DNA of 64,000 nucleotides from Lysinibacter cavernae (GCF_011758565.1 NZ_JAAMOX010000002.1:558001-622000); one strand, 5' to 3'; positions 35,142 to 44,561 are shown, counted from the first letter of the stretch. Numbers and translations: made by a program. The notes: a model not told the origin generated them from the letters alone.

Positions 35142-36047
35142 CTAGAGCCCAGCAGGGACCGGCAAAATCTCGTCGGCGATTTCGAGTACCTTCCGCACCG
35201 CAAGCGAGCCGTTATTTGGGTCCCAGATGATGCCGGCGAGCAGCACGCAGTCCTCCTCAACCACCGGCACGTAGACGGAACCGGCAGGCATAATGCCCGA
35301 GATGCACGAGGGCATCACGCTCACACCAACGCCGGCCGCAACAAAGGAGAGCACAAGATACGGGTCGATGACCTCTTGGACTACGCGAGGGCGGAACCCA
35401 ACGTTGAGGCACGATTGGAACATGCGCTCGCGCACGGCCGACCCCTGGCGGATGGGCAGCGAGACGAAGTCCTCTTCTGCCAGCTCACTCAACGAGATCT
35501 TGTCGCGGTCGGCAAGCGGATGATCGGAGGGCAGCGTGGCCCCCATCGGCTCAAGCGAGATCGCGCGCGTCTGGAGGGGCGGCGAATCTGCCGGCAACCC
35601 GATGAATGCAAGATCAAGATCCCCGTCTTTCACCAGCTGCATCGCCTCAAAGCTAATCACACGGTCAACGAGGGTGAGGTTGATGCCCGGATACCGCTGC
35701 CGCACCTGGCGGGTGAGCCTCGGAAGCGTGAGGTGGTTGAGCACGCCAGAGAAGCCGATGCTCACGTTGCCGTAGATGCCATCGTTCGTTTCGGTTGTTG
35801 ACCGGCGGGCGAGGTCAACCTCAGACAGCACCTTACGCGCGTGCACCAAAAACGAGTGGCCAGCAGGCGTGAGCGACACCGTGCGGGTATTACGCCTGAA
35901 CAGCTCAGCGCCGAGGTCGGCTTCGAGTTTGCGGATGGTCTGGCTCAGCGGCGACTGGGAGACCCTGAGCCGTTCAGCGGCCCGGCCAAAGTGCAGCTCC
36001 TCTGCGACGGCAACAAACGACTCGATCCAGCGAATTTCCACAAACAT
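35142..36047 (-). CDS. LysR-type transcriptional regulator
   Basis: 301 residues. The N-terminal winged helix is 'WIESFVAVAEELHFGRAAERLRVSQSPLSQTIRKLEADLGAELFRR', followed by a two-lobed ligand domain resembling CatR/BenM-type regulators (for example 'ATLPSDHPLADRDKISLSELAEEDFVSLP'). It lies downstream of the citrate-type transporter on the same strand, with a palindrome between them, and faces the catabolic cluster across the HNH gene. It may regulate either; aromatic or organic-acid effectors are usual for this branch. Confidence 0.92.
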   Translation of the reverse strand: MFVEIRWIESFVAVAEELHFGRAAERLRVSQSPLSQTIRKLEADLGAELFRRNTRTVSLTPAGHSFLVHARKVLSEVDLARRSTTETNDGIYGNVSIGFSGVLNHLTLPRLTRQVRQRYPGINLTLVDRVISFEAMQLVKDGDLDLAFIGLPADSPPLQTRAISLEPMGATLPSDHPLADRDKISLSELAEEDFVSLPIRQGSAVRERMFQSCLNVGFRPRVVQEVIDPYLVLSFVAAGVGVSVMPSCISGIMPAGSVYVPVVEEDCVLLAGIIWDPNNGSLAVRKVLEIADEILPVPAGL

Positions 36048-36135
36048 CCACCGCCTTTCGGGTCTCTTGGCATTCCCCTCAACCCTATCTGCCCGTCCCC
36101 GTCAGCAGGCGGCAAGATACCTGGCGGTCAACACA

Positions 36136-36196
36136 ATCGAGTCGGGCCAATCCGCCCCTCCCTCAGCGGGACAGGGGCCAATTGACCCGACTCGAT
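36136..36196. repeat. Palindromic element A, diverged copy 3
   Basis: Arms 36136-36159 and 36173-36196 pair over 21 of 24 bases. The outer ATCGAGTCGG matches copies at 25915 and 27151, but the inner arms differ, with compensating changes on both sides. This suggests the stem itself is conserved. Confidence 0.8.
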
Positions 36197-36241
36197 GAAC
36201 CGCGATGCGCGGCTACGCTGTTGCGTTCATCGTGTGTGCGG

Positions 36242-37783
36242 CTACGCCACGAAGAACGGAATCGCCCCAGTGAGGATGCCAACCGCAAGCATGACGAGCG
36301 ACACGATGGTGGCGCGCCAAAGGACCTTCTTGTGGTGGTCGCCGAGGTTCACGCCGGCAAGCGAAACGAGCAGCAGGATGGCAGGCACGAGCGGGCTCTG
36401 CAGGTGCACCGGCTGCCCGATGATCGAGGCGCGCGCCATCTCCACTGGATCAATTCCGTACATGGCAGCGCTCTGCGACAGTACGGGGAGGATGCCGTAG
36501 TAGAACGCATCGTTCGACATAAAGAAGGTGAACGGGATCGACAGCACACCGGTGATCGGGGCAAGGAACGGGCCAACCTCGTTCGGGAGCACCGTGGTGA
36601 TCCAGTTGGCCATAGCATCAACCATGCCGGTTCCCGAGAGCACACCGACCAGCACGCCTGCCGCAATCACCATAGAAACAACGCCAACAATGCTTGGCGC
36701 GTGGGCGACGATCTCCGATGCCTGGTCCTTCATTTTGCTGAAGTTGAGCACGAGCGCGATACCGGCACCAACCATGAAGACGTAGGGAAGCGGCATGATG
36801 TCGAGTACGAGCAGCACCATCACCGAAACCGTCAGCAGCAGGTTCCACCAGATCAGCTTCGGACGAAGCGTTGCGCGATCAGGATCGAGCATGGTGTCGG
36901 CCATCGCCGTGTCCGTCGGGTCGACCTCTGCAACAGCAACGGGAGAGTGCCCGCCTGCAATCGTGACCAGGTTCCCGGTGTGCAGCGAGGCGCGGGCGCC
37001 TGGCTTGCTGTCTGCTCCGCGGAACAGCTTTGGCATTCCGGCGAGGAGACCGCCTTCTGGGCTGCCGTCAAGGCGGCCGGTGTCGATCCGCCCGAGGCGG
37101 TTGCGCTCCTGAATGCCAAGCATCCAGGCAAAGCCAAACGCTATGACAAGACCAATCATCATCGCGGGGATCATCGGCACAAACACGTCAGAGACCTGAA
37201 GGTTCAGCGCGGTTGCCGCTCGCACGGTCGGCCCACCCCAAGGAAGGATGTTCATGGTGCCGTTCATGAGGCCAGCAACACAGGTCAGTACGACCGGGCT
37301 CATGCCGAGGCGCAGGTAGATAGGCAGCATCGCCGAGGTGGTGATGATGAAGGTCGTCGACCCGTCGCCGTCAAGCGAAACCGCGGCGGCGAGCAGCGCC
37401 GTGCCGAGGACGACCTTTGCGGGGTCGTCGCCGAGCAGGCGCGTGATGAAACGGATGAGCGGGTCAAACAGCCCGACGTCGATCATGATGCCAAAGAACA
37501 TGATCGCAAACATCAGGAGCGCCGCCGTTGGTGCCATGTTGCCAATGGCAGTCAGCACCATGTCGCCAAGGCCGAGGCCGGCACCGGCAAACAATCCAAA
37601 GATTGTGGGGACGAGGATGAGCGCGACCATCGGGGTCAAACGCTTTGTCATGATGAGGGTCATGAACACCAACACCATGGTGAAGCCGAGGATGACGAGC
37701 ACCCACTCTGGGGGGACAAACGCCAGGTCGTATTCGGGTTTCGCTTCAGCGCTGAGCAGCAACCCTGGCAGGACCGTATGCAT
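36242..37783 (-). CDS. CitMHS-family citrate (metal-citrate) transporter
   Basis: 513 residues from ATG 37783, with AAAGGAG six bases upstream. It has about 12 hydrophobic segments and the family segments 'FGIMIDVGLFDPLIRFITRLLGDDPAKVVLGTALLAAAVSLDGDGSTTFIITTSAMLPIYLRLG' and 'GPTVRAATALNL'. CitM/CitH relatives import citrate complexed with Mg2+ or Ca2+ in symport with protons. The divergent sensor kinase and response regulator are CitA/CitB-like, which supports citrate or a similar di/tricarboxylate as substrate. Confidence 0.92.
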   Translation of the reverse strand: MHTVLPGLLLSAEAKPEYDLAFVPPEWVLVILGFTMVLVFMTLIMTKRLTPMVALILVPTIFGLFAGAGLGLGDMVLTAIGNMAPTAALLMFAIMFFGIMIDVGLFDPLIRFITRLLGDDPAKVVLGTALLAAAVSLDGDGSTTFIITTSAMLPIYLRLGMSPVVLTCVAGLMNGTMNILPWGGPTVRAATALNLQVSDVFVPMIPAMMIGLVIAFGFAWMLGIQERNRLGRIDTGRLDGSPEGGLLAGMPKLFRGADSKPGARASLHTGNLVTIAGGHSPVAVAEVDPTDTAMADTMLDPDRATLRPKLIWWNLLLTVSVMVLLVLDIMPLPYVFMVGAGIALVLNFSKMKDQASEIVAHAPSIVGVVSMVIAAGVLVGVLSGTGMVDAMANWITTVLPNEVGPFLAPITGVLSIPFTFFMSNDAFYYGILPVLSQSAAMYGIDPVEMARASIIGQPVHLQSPLVPAILLLVSLAGVNLGDHHKKVLWRATIVSLVMLAVGILTGAIPFFVA

Positions 37784-37955
37784 TGAGAACTCCTTTGTTG
37801 TCAAAACCGCAGCCAACCGCAAGAGGCGCCGGCTCCGGCCAAGCATAGGTACTGGGCTAGGCGAATGCTCAATAGCTCGCATTTGCTGATGTTCTGCGCG
37901 TAGCATCGGTTTTGCGCATTGTGCTCAACCCGTTTTCGCGGTGCCAATTGACAGA
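37784..37955. promoter_or_regulatory. Divergent promoter region of the citrate transporter and its two-component system
   Basis: 172 bases between divergent starts. GCGAATGC (37861-37868) and GCATTTGC (37879-37886) form an inverted repeat with one mismatch and are a candidate response-regulator site. No clear -35/-10 pair was identified. Confidence 0.35.
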
Positions 37956-39710
37956 ATGGAACGCATGACCAAGTCAGACCACGCGCGTCTGCGATTTGCC
38001 ACCCGCGCAATGCTGTTGCAACTCGGCACCGTTGCCCTCGTAGTTGCGCTGTGCACTGGCGTCTATCTTGCGCTTGCGATGCAGCAGCTCCGCGACGCCT
38101 CGGAAACCTCCGCGCTGAACATCGCCCGCACCCTCGCGGAAGACCCAACCGTGCGCGAACTCGTGACCGAGTTCTCCGCCGACCCCGGAACGCCACGCGC
38201 CGCCGACCTGCGCGACGGTGAGCTCCAGAGCACCGCGGTGTCGCTCGCCCCTCGAACCGGCGCGCTCTTTGTTGTGATCACTGACGATCACGGCATCCGG
38301 CTCGCGCATCCAGACCCCAACCGACTCGGCCAAGAGGTCAGCACCCCCTACGAGCGCGTCTTGCAGGGATACGAAGTTGTTGACTGGGAGGTTGGGACGC
38401 TTGGCGAATCCGCCCGCGCGAAGGTACCAATCTTCGCCCTGCAGCCAGGGGAACCAGCCACAACGAATGGCCCACCCGTTGGCGAAGTCAGCGTTGGCTT
38501 TGAACGCGGAAGCGTATTCACCAACCTCCCAACGCTCGTCGGATCGATAGCCCTCGTTGCGATTGGCTCGTTTGGATTGGCCACGCTCGCAATGCTGCTC
38601 ATCCGCCGCCGCCTCGAACGGGTTACCCTTGGTCTCCAACCGGAAGAACTAGCCGCCCTCGTACAGAATCAAACCGCCGTGCTCGACGGCGTTGGCGACG
38701 GTGTGATCGGCATCGACCCGTCTGGCACCGTACGCGTCTGCAACGCGGCGGCCGAGCGGATACTGAACCTCTCGGCACCCGTCGGCCAACCAATATCCGC
38801 CCTCGGCACGGCCGCTCCCCTGCTCGCCGCCGAATCACAACGGGGAACGAGCACGGGCGACCCACACGGCGTCATGCACAACGGCAAGGTCCTCTTTGTT
38901 GAACATCGCGCGGTGGAACGCAACGGCAGGCCCCTCGGACGGGTCGTCATCCTGCGCGACCGAACCGACGTGGTCGCGCTCAGCGAGCGCCTCGAAACCG
39001 TGCGGGCCATGACTGGCGCGCTTCGTGTGCAGCGACACGAATTTGCCAACCGCATCCACGTGGCCACCGGCCTCATCGATGCCGACCGAGTGCCCGAAGC
39101 CCGCGAATTTCTGGGCGAGCTGCTCGAACGGGGATCAGTCGAGTACCCCGTTCCCGGCCTCGAAACGATTGCCGACCCGTTCTTGCAGGCCTTCCTCCGC
39201 GCAAAGGCGATGGAGGCCGGCGAGCGCGGCGTACGCGTTCGGATCGCCGACGACTCGCACCTGCTTGGCACCATTTGCAGCCCGGAAGACACCGCAGCAG
39301 TGCTTGGCAACCTCGTAGACAACGCCATCCACGCGGCCGTCCGCGCCCCAGCACCGCGCTGGGTTGAGGTGACGGTGCTCGATGATGCCGCCGAGCTCGT
39401 GCTCACCGTGTCGGACTCAGGCGCAGGGGTCCCGGACGGCCTCGACGTCTTCGACCGCGCAGACGATGCGCGCACGAGCGCCGAGCGGATGCCCGTCAAC
39501 GTCGCGACGGACGAGCCGGTCCACGGCCACGGCGTTGGCCTTCCGCTTTCCCGGGAAATCGCGCGCGCAACGGGCGGCGAACTCTGGCTCGTGGATGCAG
39601 GGGGCGGCGCAGGCCTTGGCGCGGTCTTCGCCGCGCGCATCGCGGGAGCCGTCACACCACCGCAGCGAGCAGGCAGCTCAGCCGCTCGTTCACCCGAGGA
39701 GCAAGCATGA
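37956..39710 (+). CDS. CitA/DcuS-type sensor histidine kinase
   Basis: About 584 residues; ATG at 37956 is chosen, but GTG 37941 and ATG 37965 are possible. First membrane helix near residues 20-40, an outer PAS/Cache-like sensor domain ('LFVVITDDHGIRLAHPDPNRLGQ'), and a second helix ('LVGSIALVAIGSFGLATLAMLLI'). Then a cytoplasmic PAS ('VLDGVGDGVIGIDPSGTVRVCNAAAERIL'), the kinase H-box 'RVQRHEFANRIHVATGLI' in the DcuS/CitA form, and an HATPase domain ('NLVDNAIHAAV', 'SGAGVPDG'). Family members sense citrate or C4-dicarboxylates outside the cell. It overlaps its regulator gene by ATGA and is divergent from a citrate-type transporter. Confidence 0.92.
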   Translation: MERMTKSDHARLRFATRAMLLQLGTVALVVALCTGVYLALAMQQLRDASETSALNIARTLAEDPTVRELVTEFSADPGTPRAADLRDGELQSTAVSLAPRTGALFVVITDDHGIRLAHPDPNRLGQEVSTPYERVLQGYEVVDWEVGTLGESARAKVPIFALQPGEPATTNGPPVGEVSVGFERGSVFTNLPTLVGSIALVAIGSFGLATLAMLLIRRRLERVTLGLQPEELAALVQNQTAVLDGVGDGVIGIDPSGTVRVCNAAAERILNLSAPVGQPISALGTAAPLLAAESQRGTSTGDPHGVMHNGKVLFVEHRAVERNGRPLGRVVILRDRTDVVALSERLETVRAMTGALRVQRHEFANRIHVATGLIDADRVPEAREFLGELLERGSVEYPVPGLETIADPFLQAFLRAKAMEAGERGVRVRIADDSHLLGTICSPEDTAAVLGNLVDNAIHAAVRAPAPRWVEVTVLDDAAELVLTVSDSGAGVPDGLDVFDRADDARTSAERMPVNVATDEPVHGHGVGLPLSREIARATGGELWLVDAGGGAGLGAVFAARIAGAVTPPQRAGSSAARSPEEQA

Positions 39711-40369
39711 CCGAACCAATCCGCACCCTGGTTGTTGACGACGATTTCCGCGTGGCCGGGCTGCACCGCGATATCGTCGCCGACCGCCCCGGGTTTCTCG
39801 CTCTCAAGCCGGCGCTGTCGGTCGCAGAGGCGCAGGCATCCATCCGCTCCGAGCGCCCAGACCTGCTGCTCGTTGATGTTCACCTTCCCGACGGCGACGG
39901 AATCGAGCTCGTCCGGGCCTACGACATCGACGCGTTTGTGATTTCCGCGGCTGGCGACGCGCCAACCGTTCGACGGGCACTCAGGGCTGGCGCCCTCGCA
40001 ATGCTCCTCAAGCCGTTTGAGCCACGGATACTTGCAGAACGGCTCGACCGGTTCTCGCGCTACCGCAACCTCGTGGCTGGCCCAGCCCCCATCGTGCAGG
40101 ACGAATTAGACAGAGCCCTCGCCATCCTGAACGGGTCCAACGACCCGGTCACCCTCTCGCGCTCGGCAACCGAAAAGCTCATCCTCGACGCGCTCAATAC
40201 TGACGAAGCCTCGGCAACCGAAATCGCCGAGCGCACGGGGATCTCGCGCGCGACCGCACAGCGGCACCTCGCGGCCCTCGCCGCTCGGTCGATGGTCGAG
40301 GTGCGCCTGCGCTACGGGGCAACGGGACGGCCAGAGCATCGGTACACCGCGGCCACGACAACGGCCTAG
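39707..40369 (+). CDS. CitB/DcuR-type response regulator
   Basis: 220 residues. The receiver domain has acidic residues D11-D13, phosphoacceptor D57 in 'LLLVDVHLP' and K102 in 'LLKPFE'. The C-terminus is a winged helix-turn-helix ('SATEIAERTGISRATAQRHLAALAARSMVEVRLRYG'), as in CitB, DpiA and DcuR. It is coupled to the kinase gene by ATGA. Likely target: the divergent CitMHS transporter. Confidence 0.93.
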   Translation: MTEPIRTLVVDDDFRVAGLHRDIVADRPGFLALKPALSVAEAQASIRSERPDLLLVDVHLPDGDGIELVRAYDIDAFVISAAGDAPTVRRALRAGALAMLLKPFEPRILAERLDRFSRYRNLVAGPAPIVQDELDRALAILNGSNDPVTLSRSATEKLILDALNTDEASATEIAERTGISRATAQRHLAALAARSMVEVRLRYGATGRPEHRYTAATTTA

Positions 40370-40418
40370 GCAGGCTGCGCAGCTCCCCGGTTCCCCCACA
40401 ATCGCCTAAACTGCCGGA

Positions 40419-41039
40419 GTGAGCACCGCGCAATCGCCAACCCCTCGTCGACGGGGCCGCCCCCGCAAGAACGAGGCGGCCGACACACGAACCCACATCG
40501 TGACGGCCGCGCACGACGAGTTCATGGCAAAGGGATTTGACGCAGCCTCGATTCGTGGCATCGCGCGCGCGGCGGGTGTTGACCCGTCACTTGTACACCA
40601 CTACTTTGCCGATAAGAGCGACCTGCTCGCGGCATCCCTCGACCTGCCGATGCGACCGGACGTTGAGTTGCCCCGCATCCTCGCAACGCCCCCTGCCGAA
40701 CGCGCGGCGACGCTCGTGCGGTTTATCCTCACCGTTTGGGATGATCCAGTTGTGCAAAAACGCGGGATGCTGCTGTTGCGATCCGCGTCTGGTCAGGGGC
40801 TCGTGAGCCGCCTCATCCGCGATTTTGTTGTTCGTGAAATCTTCGCTCGCGTCGCTGCGTCCATCGACGCAGACGATGCGGAGCTCAGAGCTCAGCTCGT
40901 CGCAACCCAGATCGTTGGGCTCATCGTGCTGCGTTTTGGTCTCAGGGTCGAGCCACTTGCCAGCGCGGATGTTGAGGAAATCGTTCGCCGCGTAGCCCCC
41001 GGACTCAGCGTGCACCTGATTGGGCCGGCTGAGGCCTGA
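40419..41039 (+). CDS. TetR-family repressor of the adjacent ABC exporter
   Basis: 206 residues from GTG 40419. An AT-hook-like 'RRRGRPRK' precedes the TetR domain 'THIVTAAHDEFMAKGFDAASIRGIARAAGVDPSLVHHYFADKSDLL'. The C-terminal domain ('PAERAATLVRFILTVWDDPVVQKRGMLLLRSA') is of the type seen in many actinobacterial drug-exporter repressors. It is followed, in the same direction, by an ABC-2 exporter whose start region carries a perfect 18-bp dyad, the probable operator. Confidence 0.9.
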   Translation: MSTAQSPTPRRRGRPRKNEAADTRTHIVTAAHDEFMAKGFDAASIRGIARAAGVDPSLVHHYFADKSDLLAASLDLPMRPDVELPRILATPPAERAATLVRFILTVWDDPVVQKRGMLLLRSASGQGLVSRLIRDFVVREIFARVAASIDADDAELRAQLVATQIVGLIVLRFGLRVEPLASADVEEIVRRVAPGLSVHLIGPAEA

Positions 41040-41339
41040 CGGGCGTTCGGCGCCTGTCCGCTCCCGCTTTGCGCGGCCTATCCGATTGACCTCACACCCG
41101 ACCCATACCCGACCCACCGCGCCACACCCGGCCCACCTCGCCACACCCGAGCAGCCGACTAGCGCCACATCCCGCCTGCCCCATCTCCCTCGTTTCCCGG
41201 CAACGACCGTCCAGTGCCCTCATATCGACCCATAATCGCGTTTTTGGGTCGATCTGAGGGCACTCGCCGGCGCTCAAGGGCGGGATGGCGTGGGATGCGG
41301 GGCGGGCGAGGTGTCAGGTGCGGGGCGGGCGGGCGAGGC
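41040..41339. other. Intergenic region between tetR and the ABC exporter
   Basis: No gene is supported. It contains degenerate CACCCGACCCA/CCACACCCG units (about 41094-41155) and the palindrome at 41213-41264. The last bases lead into the exporter promoter. Confidence 0.5.
41213..41264. repeat. Intergenic palindrome (GTGCCC family)
   Basis: Arms 41213-41232 and 41245-41264 pair over 19 of 20 bases. The AGTGCCC arm is related to the one at 7683-7738. It probably ends the tetR transcript. Confidence 0.8.
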
Positions 41340-41384
41340 TTGACAGCATCCTCCACCCGGAGAATAATTCATCACATGATGAAT
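41340..41384 (+). promoter_or_regulatory. Leaderless promoter with TetR operator over the exporter start
   Basis: TTGACA (41340-41345) and AATAAT (41363-41368) are 17 bases apart, which places transcription start at or next to the ATG at 41376. ATTCATCA (41367-41374) and TGATGAAT (41377-41384) form a perfect dyad with a 2-base centre, spanning the -10 end, the start site and the first codons. A bound TetR dimer would block initiation. Confidence 0.7.
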
Positions 41385-42326
41385 AACGGCGGTCACGGCG
41401 CACATCGCGCCGACAAAACGCCCTCCCCCAACGCCGCGATTCTGGTTGACGGCCTCACCATCAAGCGTGGACACCAAACTGCCCTCGACTCCATCACGCT
41501 GTCCGTCCCAACCGGACGCATCACCGGCTTGCTCGGCCCAAGCGGCTGCGGCAAATCCACGCTCATGCGCTCTATCGTTGGCGTGCAGCAGCTCACCGCT
41601 GGCACAATCACGGTGCTCGGCAGCCCAGCGGGGAGCGCCAGCCTCCGCAAACAAATCGGTTACGTCACCCAGGCACCCAGCGTGTACGACGACCTCACCG
41701 TGCGCCAAAATCTCAGGTACTTCGGCCGCATCCTCGGCGCACCAGCTAGCGACGTCGATCGGGTACTCTCAATCACCAACCTAGAAGACAAAGCCACCAC
41801 CCTCGCCGGTTCACTGTCGGGAGGGCAGCGAAGCCGGGCATCCCTGGCCGCCGCGCTCATGGGAACCCCTCAGCTCCTCGTGCTCGACGAGCCAACCGTT
41901 GGGCTCGACCCGGTGCTGCGCAATGAGCTGTGGGACGTGTTTCACTCGCTTCGTGACGCCGGGCAGACCATCGTTGTATCCAGCCACGTCATGGATGAGG
42001 CAGAGCGCTGCGACGACCTCATCCTCTTGCGCGACGGCCGGCTCGTTGCCCACGACTCCCCCGAACATCTCACGGCGGCCACGGGCACATCCTCAGTTGA
42101 GGATGCCTTTATCACGCTCGTCACCAAGGACTCGCGCGCAGGCGCACACCTCGGCACACCACTCGGCACACCACTCGACGCGACCTCAGCAGACACCACA
42201 GCAGACAGCACAGCAACCGTGGCATCCCGAACCGGGGCAACCCCGAGCAAAGCCACCCCAACCGAAGCCACAGCAACAAGCGCCACCGCAGTCGAAGCCG
42301 CCTCAAATGATGAGGAGCAGTCATGA
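41376..42326 (+). CDS. ABC exporter ATP-binding protein
   Basis: 316 residues from ATG 41376 (ATG 41379 equally possible); the frame extends upstream through the palindrome without similarity. Walker A 'GPSGCGKST', signature 'LSGGQ', Walker B 'LLVLDEP', and H-loop 'SSHVMDE' are all intact. It is a drug- or lipid-type ABC-2 ATPase of the CcmA/DrrA class. The last 70 residues are a Thr/Ala-rich low-complexity tail. It overlaps the permease gene by ATGA. Confidence 0.92.
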   Translation: MMNNGGHGAHRADKTPSPNAAILVDGLTIKRGHQTALDSITLSVPTGRITGLLGPSGCGKSTLMRSIVGVQQLTAGTITVLGSPAGSASLRKQIGYVTQAPSVYDDLTVRQNLRYFGRILGAPASDVDRVLSITNLEDKATTLAGSLSGGQRSRASLAAALMGTPQLLVLDEPTVGLDPVLRNELWDVFHSLRDAGQTIVVSSHVMDEAERCDDLILLRDGRLVAHDSPEHLTAATGTSSVEDAFITLVTKDSRAGAHLGTPLGTPLDATSADTTADSTATVASRTGATPSKATPTEATATSATAVEAASNDEEQS

Positions 42327-43057
42327 ACGCCAACCGGACCCTCGCAACCGCCGGCCGCGTCCTCGCCCAGATTCGCCACGACCCCCGCACCATAGCGCTC
42401 CTTCTGATCATGCCAAGCGTGCTCATCGGCCTCATGGCCTGGATCTTCTCTGACACCAATACGTTTGAGCAGATCGGGCCAGCAATGATCGCGCTTTTCC
42501 CGTTTGTGGTGATGTTCCTGGTCACGAGCATCTCAACCCTGCGCGAGCGACGCTCTGGAACCCTCGAACGGCTCCTCACCATGCCGCTCGGCAAAGGCGA
42601 TTTCATCCTCGGCTATGCACTCGCCTTCGCAGTGCTCGCCGTGCTGCAGAGCTCTATCGCCGTTGGGCTTTCCCTGTGGCTCTTTGGCCTCACCGTTGTG
42701 AAATCGGTGTGGTTGCTGCTTGCCGTCGCTATTGTCGACGCCATCCTTGGCAGCTGTCTCGGGCTGTTTGCGAGCGCTTTTGCGAGAACCGAGTTTCAGG
42801 CCGTACAGTTCATGCCCGTCATCGTGTTCCCACAAATCCTGCTGTGTGGGCTGCTGGTACCGCGCGATAAGCTGCCGGATGCCCTCAGCGTCATCTCCGA
42901 CTGGCTCCCGCTTTCACACGCGGTTGACGCTATCACGGCCGTCGCAACTGGGCTGGAAGACGACGGCTACGTCGGCACGCGCCTGCTCATCCTTGCCGCC
43001 TTCACCGTTGGTGCGATTGTGCTCGGGGCGCTGACCCTCCGTCGCCGCACACCGTAG
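42323..43057 (+). CDS. ABC-2 type exporter permease
   Basis: 244 residues with six membrane helices and the ABC-2 features 'FPFVVMFLVTSISTLRERRSGTLERLLTMPLGKGDFILGYALAF' and 'QFMPVIVFPQILLCGLLVPRDKLPDALSVISDWLPLSHAVDAI'. It pairs with the ATPase just upstream (ATGA overlap) to form an exporter, probably for a drug or toxic compound given the TetR control. A short GGGCTC/GAGCCC hairpin (43065-43089) follows. Confidence 0.92.
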   Translation: MNANRTLATAGRVLAQIRHDPRTIALLLIMPSVLIGLMAWIFSDTNTFEQIGPAMIALFPFVVMFLVTSISTLRERRSGTLERLLTMPLGKGDFILGYALAFAVLAVLQSSIAVGLSLWLFGLTVVKSVWLLLAVAIVDAILGSCLGLFASAFARTEFQAVQFMPVIVFPQILLCGLLVPRDKLPDALSVISDWLPLSHAVDAITAVATGLEDDGYVGTRLLILAAFTVGAIVLGALTLRRRTP

Positions 43058-43144
43058 GCCCCGGGCTCACGCTTCGCTCAAGAGCCCCGACCTCGGTTCC
43101 GCACCCAAATCGTTCGATAAGCGGCACCCCGATACAGTTGAGAA

Positions 43145-44434
43145 ATGATCAGACTTATTCTGAGTGCAGCCGTCGGGGTATTTCTTGCATCGCTTTTAGC
43201 ACTGTTGATCTCACAGGATGACTCGTGGACCTGGGTGAGGCTCACGTCAGGCATCATCGTGATCACGCTGTTCATCATTGTTCGCCTCGCGACAAGCGCG
43301 GTTAAGGACGGCACCTTCATGGCCGTCCTCAACCGCCAGCCGCTCAGCGCCGAACAACTGGCTGAGGCTGACAACGAGAATCGCCTCGCCGTGGCAAGGG
43401 TGCTTTCGATCTCGAGAACTGGATCAGCGATTAACGACCAGCCGGTCTGCTCGATCGAGGTGCTGGTTGCGCACCGTTTCATTCGGCCGTATCGCACGTC
43501 GCTGAAGCAGATTATTGACATCGTGGAGCTCCCGCGTGTGCAGCTGGGAAGCGTTGTGTTGGTGGCCCTCGAACGCCGCGACGCCTCGCCGGTGCGCATT
43601 GTCACGACGCCGCCGTTCAGCTGGCTGCGCGAACTAGAAACAAACACCGCCGTTCGTTCGCTGCCAGACGCCCCCGCGCTCACCGAAGAGCAGATCGCAG
43701 GTGACGGCCTCACCTCCGCGACTACTGCCTCATCTTCAACGCGGAAGCAGGCGAAGCCAACGGGCCTCCGCCGAATCCCCGCCTTCTGTTATGTCATCGC
43801 GATCATTGCAGGCTTTGGCCTCACGCTCATTCCGGCGTATCCAACCATCGCTGCGCTCCTCGACGGCTCGACAACCATCGACGAGATTCGGGCCAGTTAC
43901 GAGGAAAACGGCCCGAACGTTGGTAGTTCCCCAACGGCAAAACCCGTTGACTTCTTCACTGGAACCAACGCGCAAGACGCCCTCAACGCCATCATGGCCG
44001 CGTCTGGCAACAACCAGATGATGCAGCTAAACATCTACTCCACCTTTGCGGGAGCAGAGGTACTGGTTACCCCAGGCGACTCAAAGGTGGACGACTACAT
44101 CTACCGCGACGGGACCGCAACAAACGATGGCCCGACGCTCATCCAGCCAGATGCGGAGGACGCAGCGGAGAAAGCCTTCGACCCTGCAACACTTGACCTC
44201 ACCATCCTTCCCTCGCTGCTCGCACAGGCAAAGGAGCTGACCGGGATCACCGAGTTCAAGGAGGGCCAGACCCCCTCGATGCACATCATGAAGCTCGGCG
44301 GCGTCTTGTCGATCAGCGTGCCGCTCTACGCCGACTACTACGACGCGTGGGTCACGTTCGCTCCGGACGGCTCAGTCCTGAGCATGCGCGGAGGCATCCC
44401 CGGCTCTGCGAGTTACGAAGCAGGCCAAGGCTAG
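43145..44434 (+). CDS. Uncharacterised membrane protein (429 aa)
   Basis: I do not recognise the family. Two N-terminal helices ('LILSAAVGVFLASLLALLI', 'LTSGIIVITLFIIVRLA') are followed by a cytoplasmic region of about 150 residues. A third helix ('FCYVIAIIAGFGLTLIPAYPTIAALL') and an outer C-terminal domain of about 190 residues come next. The outer part has internal pattern 'NAIMAASGNNQMMQLNIYSTFAGAEVLV' and 'SLLAQAKELTGITEF', similar in layout to lipoprotein-like outer domains. The gene stands alone, ending exactly at a 7-bp microsatellite. Confidence 0.8.
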   Translation: MIRLILSAAVGVFLASLLALLISQDDSWTWVRLTSGIIVITLFIIVRLATSAVKDGTFMAVLNRQPLSAEQLAEADNENRLAVARVLSISRTGSAINDQPVCSIEVLVAHRFIRPYRTSLKQIIDIVELPRVQLGSVVLVALERRDASPVRIVTTPPFSWLRELETNTAVRSLPDAPALTEEQIAGDGLTSATTASSSTRKQAKPTGLRRIPAFCYVIAIIAGFGLTLIPAYPTIAALLDGSTTIDEIRASYEENGPNVGSSPTAKPVDFFTGTNAQDALNAIMAASGNNQMMQLNIYSTFAGAEVLVTPGDSKVDDYIYRDGTATNDGPTLIQPDAEDAAEKAFDPATLDLTILPSLLAQAKELTGITEFKEGQTPSMHIMKLGGVLSISVPLYADYYDAWVTFAPDGSVLSMRGGIPGSASYEAGQG

Positions 44435-44561
44435 CTCCCGGCTCTCGGCTCTCGGCTCCCGGCTCCCGGCTCCCGGCTCCCGGCTCCCGGCTCCCGGCTC
44501 CCGGCTCCCGGCTCCCGGCTCCCGGCTCCCGGCTCCCGGCTCCCGGCTCCCGGCTCCCGGC
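44434..44561. repeat. 7-bp microsatellite (GCTCCCG, about 18 copies)
   Basis: Tandem GCTCCCG units run from the last base of the preceding stop codon. The second and third units read GCTCTCG; all later units are identical. Because 7 is not a multiple of 3, copy-number change would shift any frame read through it. It leads straight into the palindrome at 44561. Confidence 0.95.

Noticed and set aside
35108-35260. An N-terminal extension of the HNH protein into the LysR gene
   Set aside because: The extension is encoded in the LysR 3' end, and GTG 35107 has a strong GAGGAGG site.
36182-37786. A 534-codon plus-strand frame opposite the citrate transporter
   Set aside because: His/Arg/Asp-rich composition without domains, fully antisense to a CitMHS gene with clear membrane motifs.
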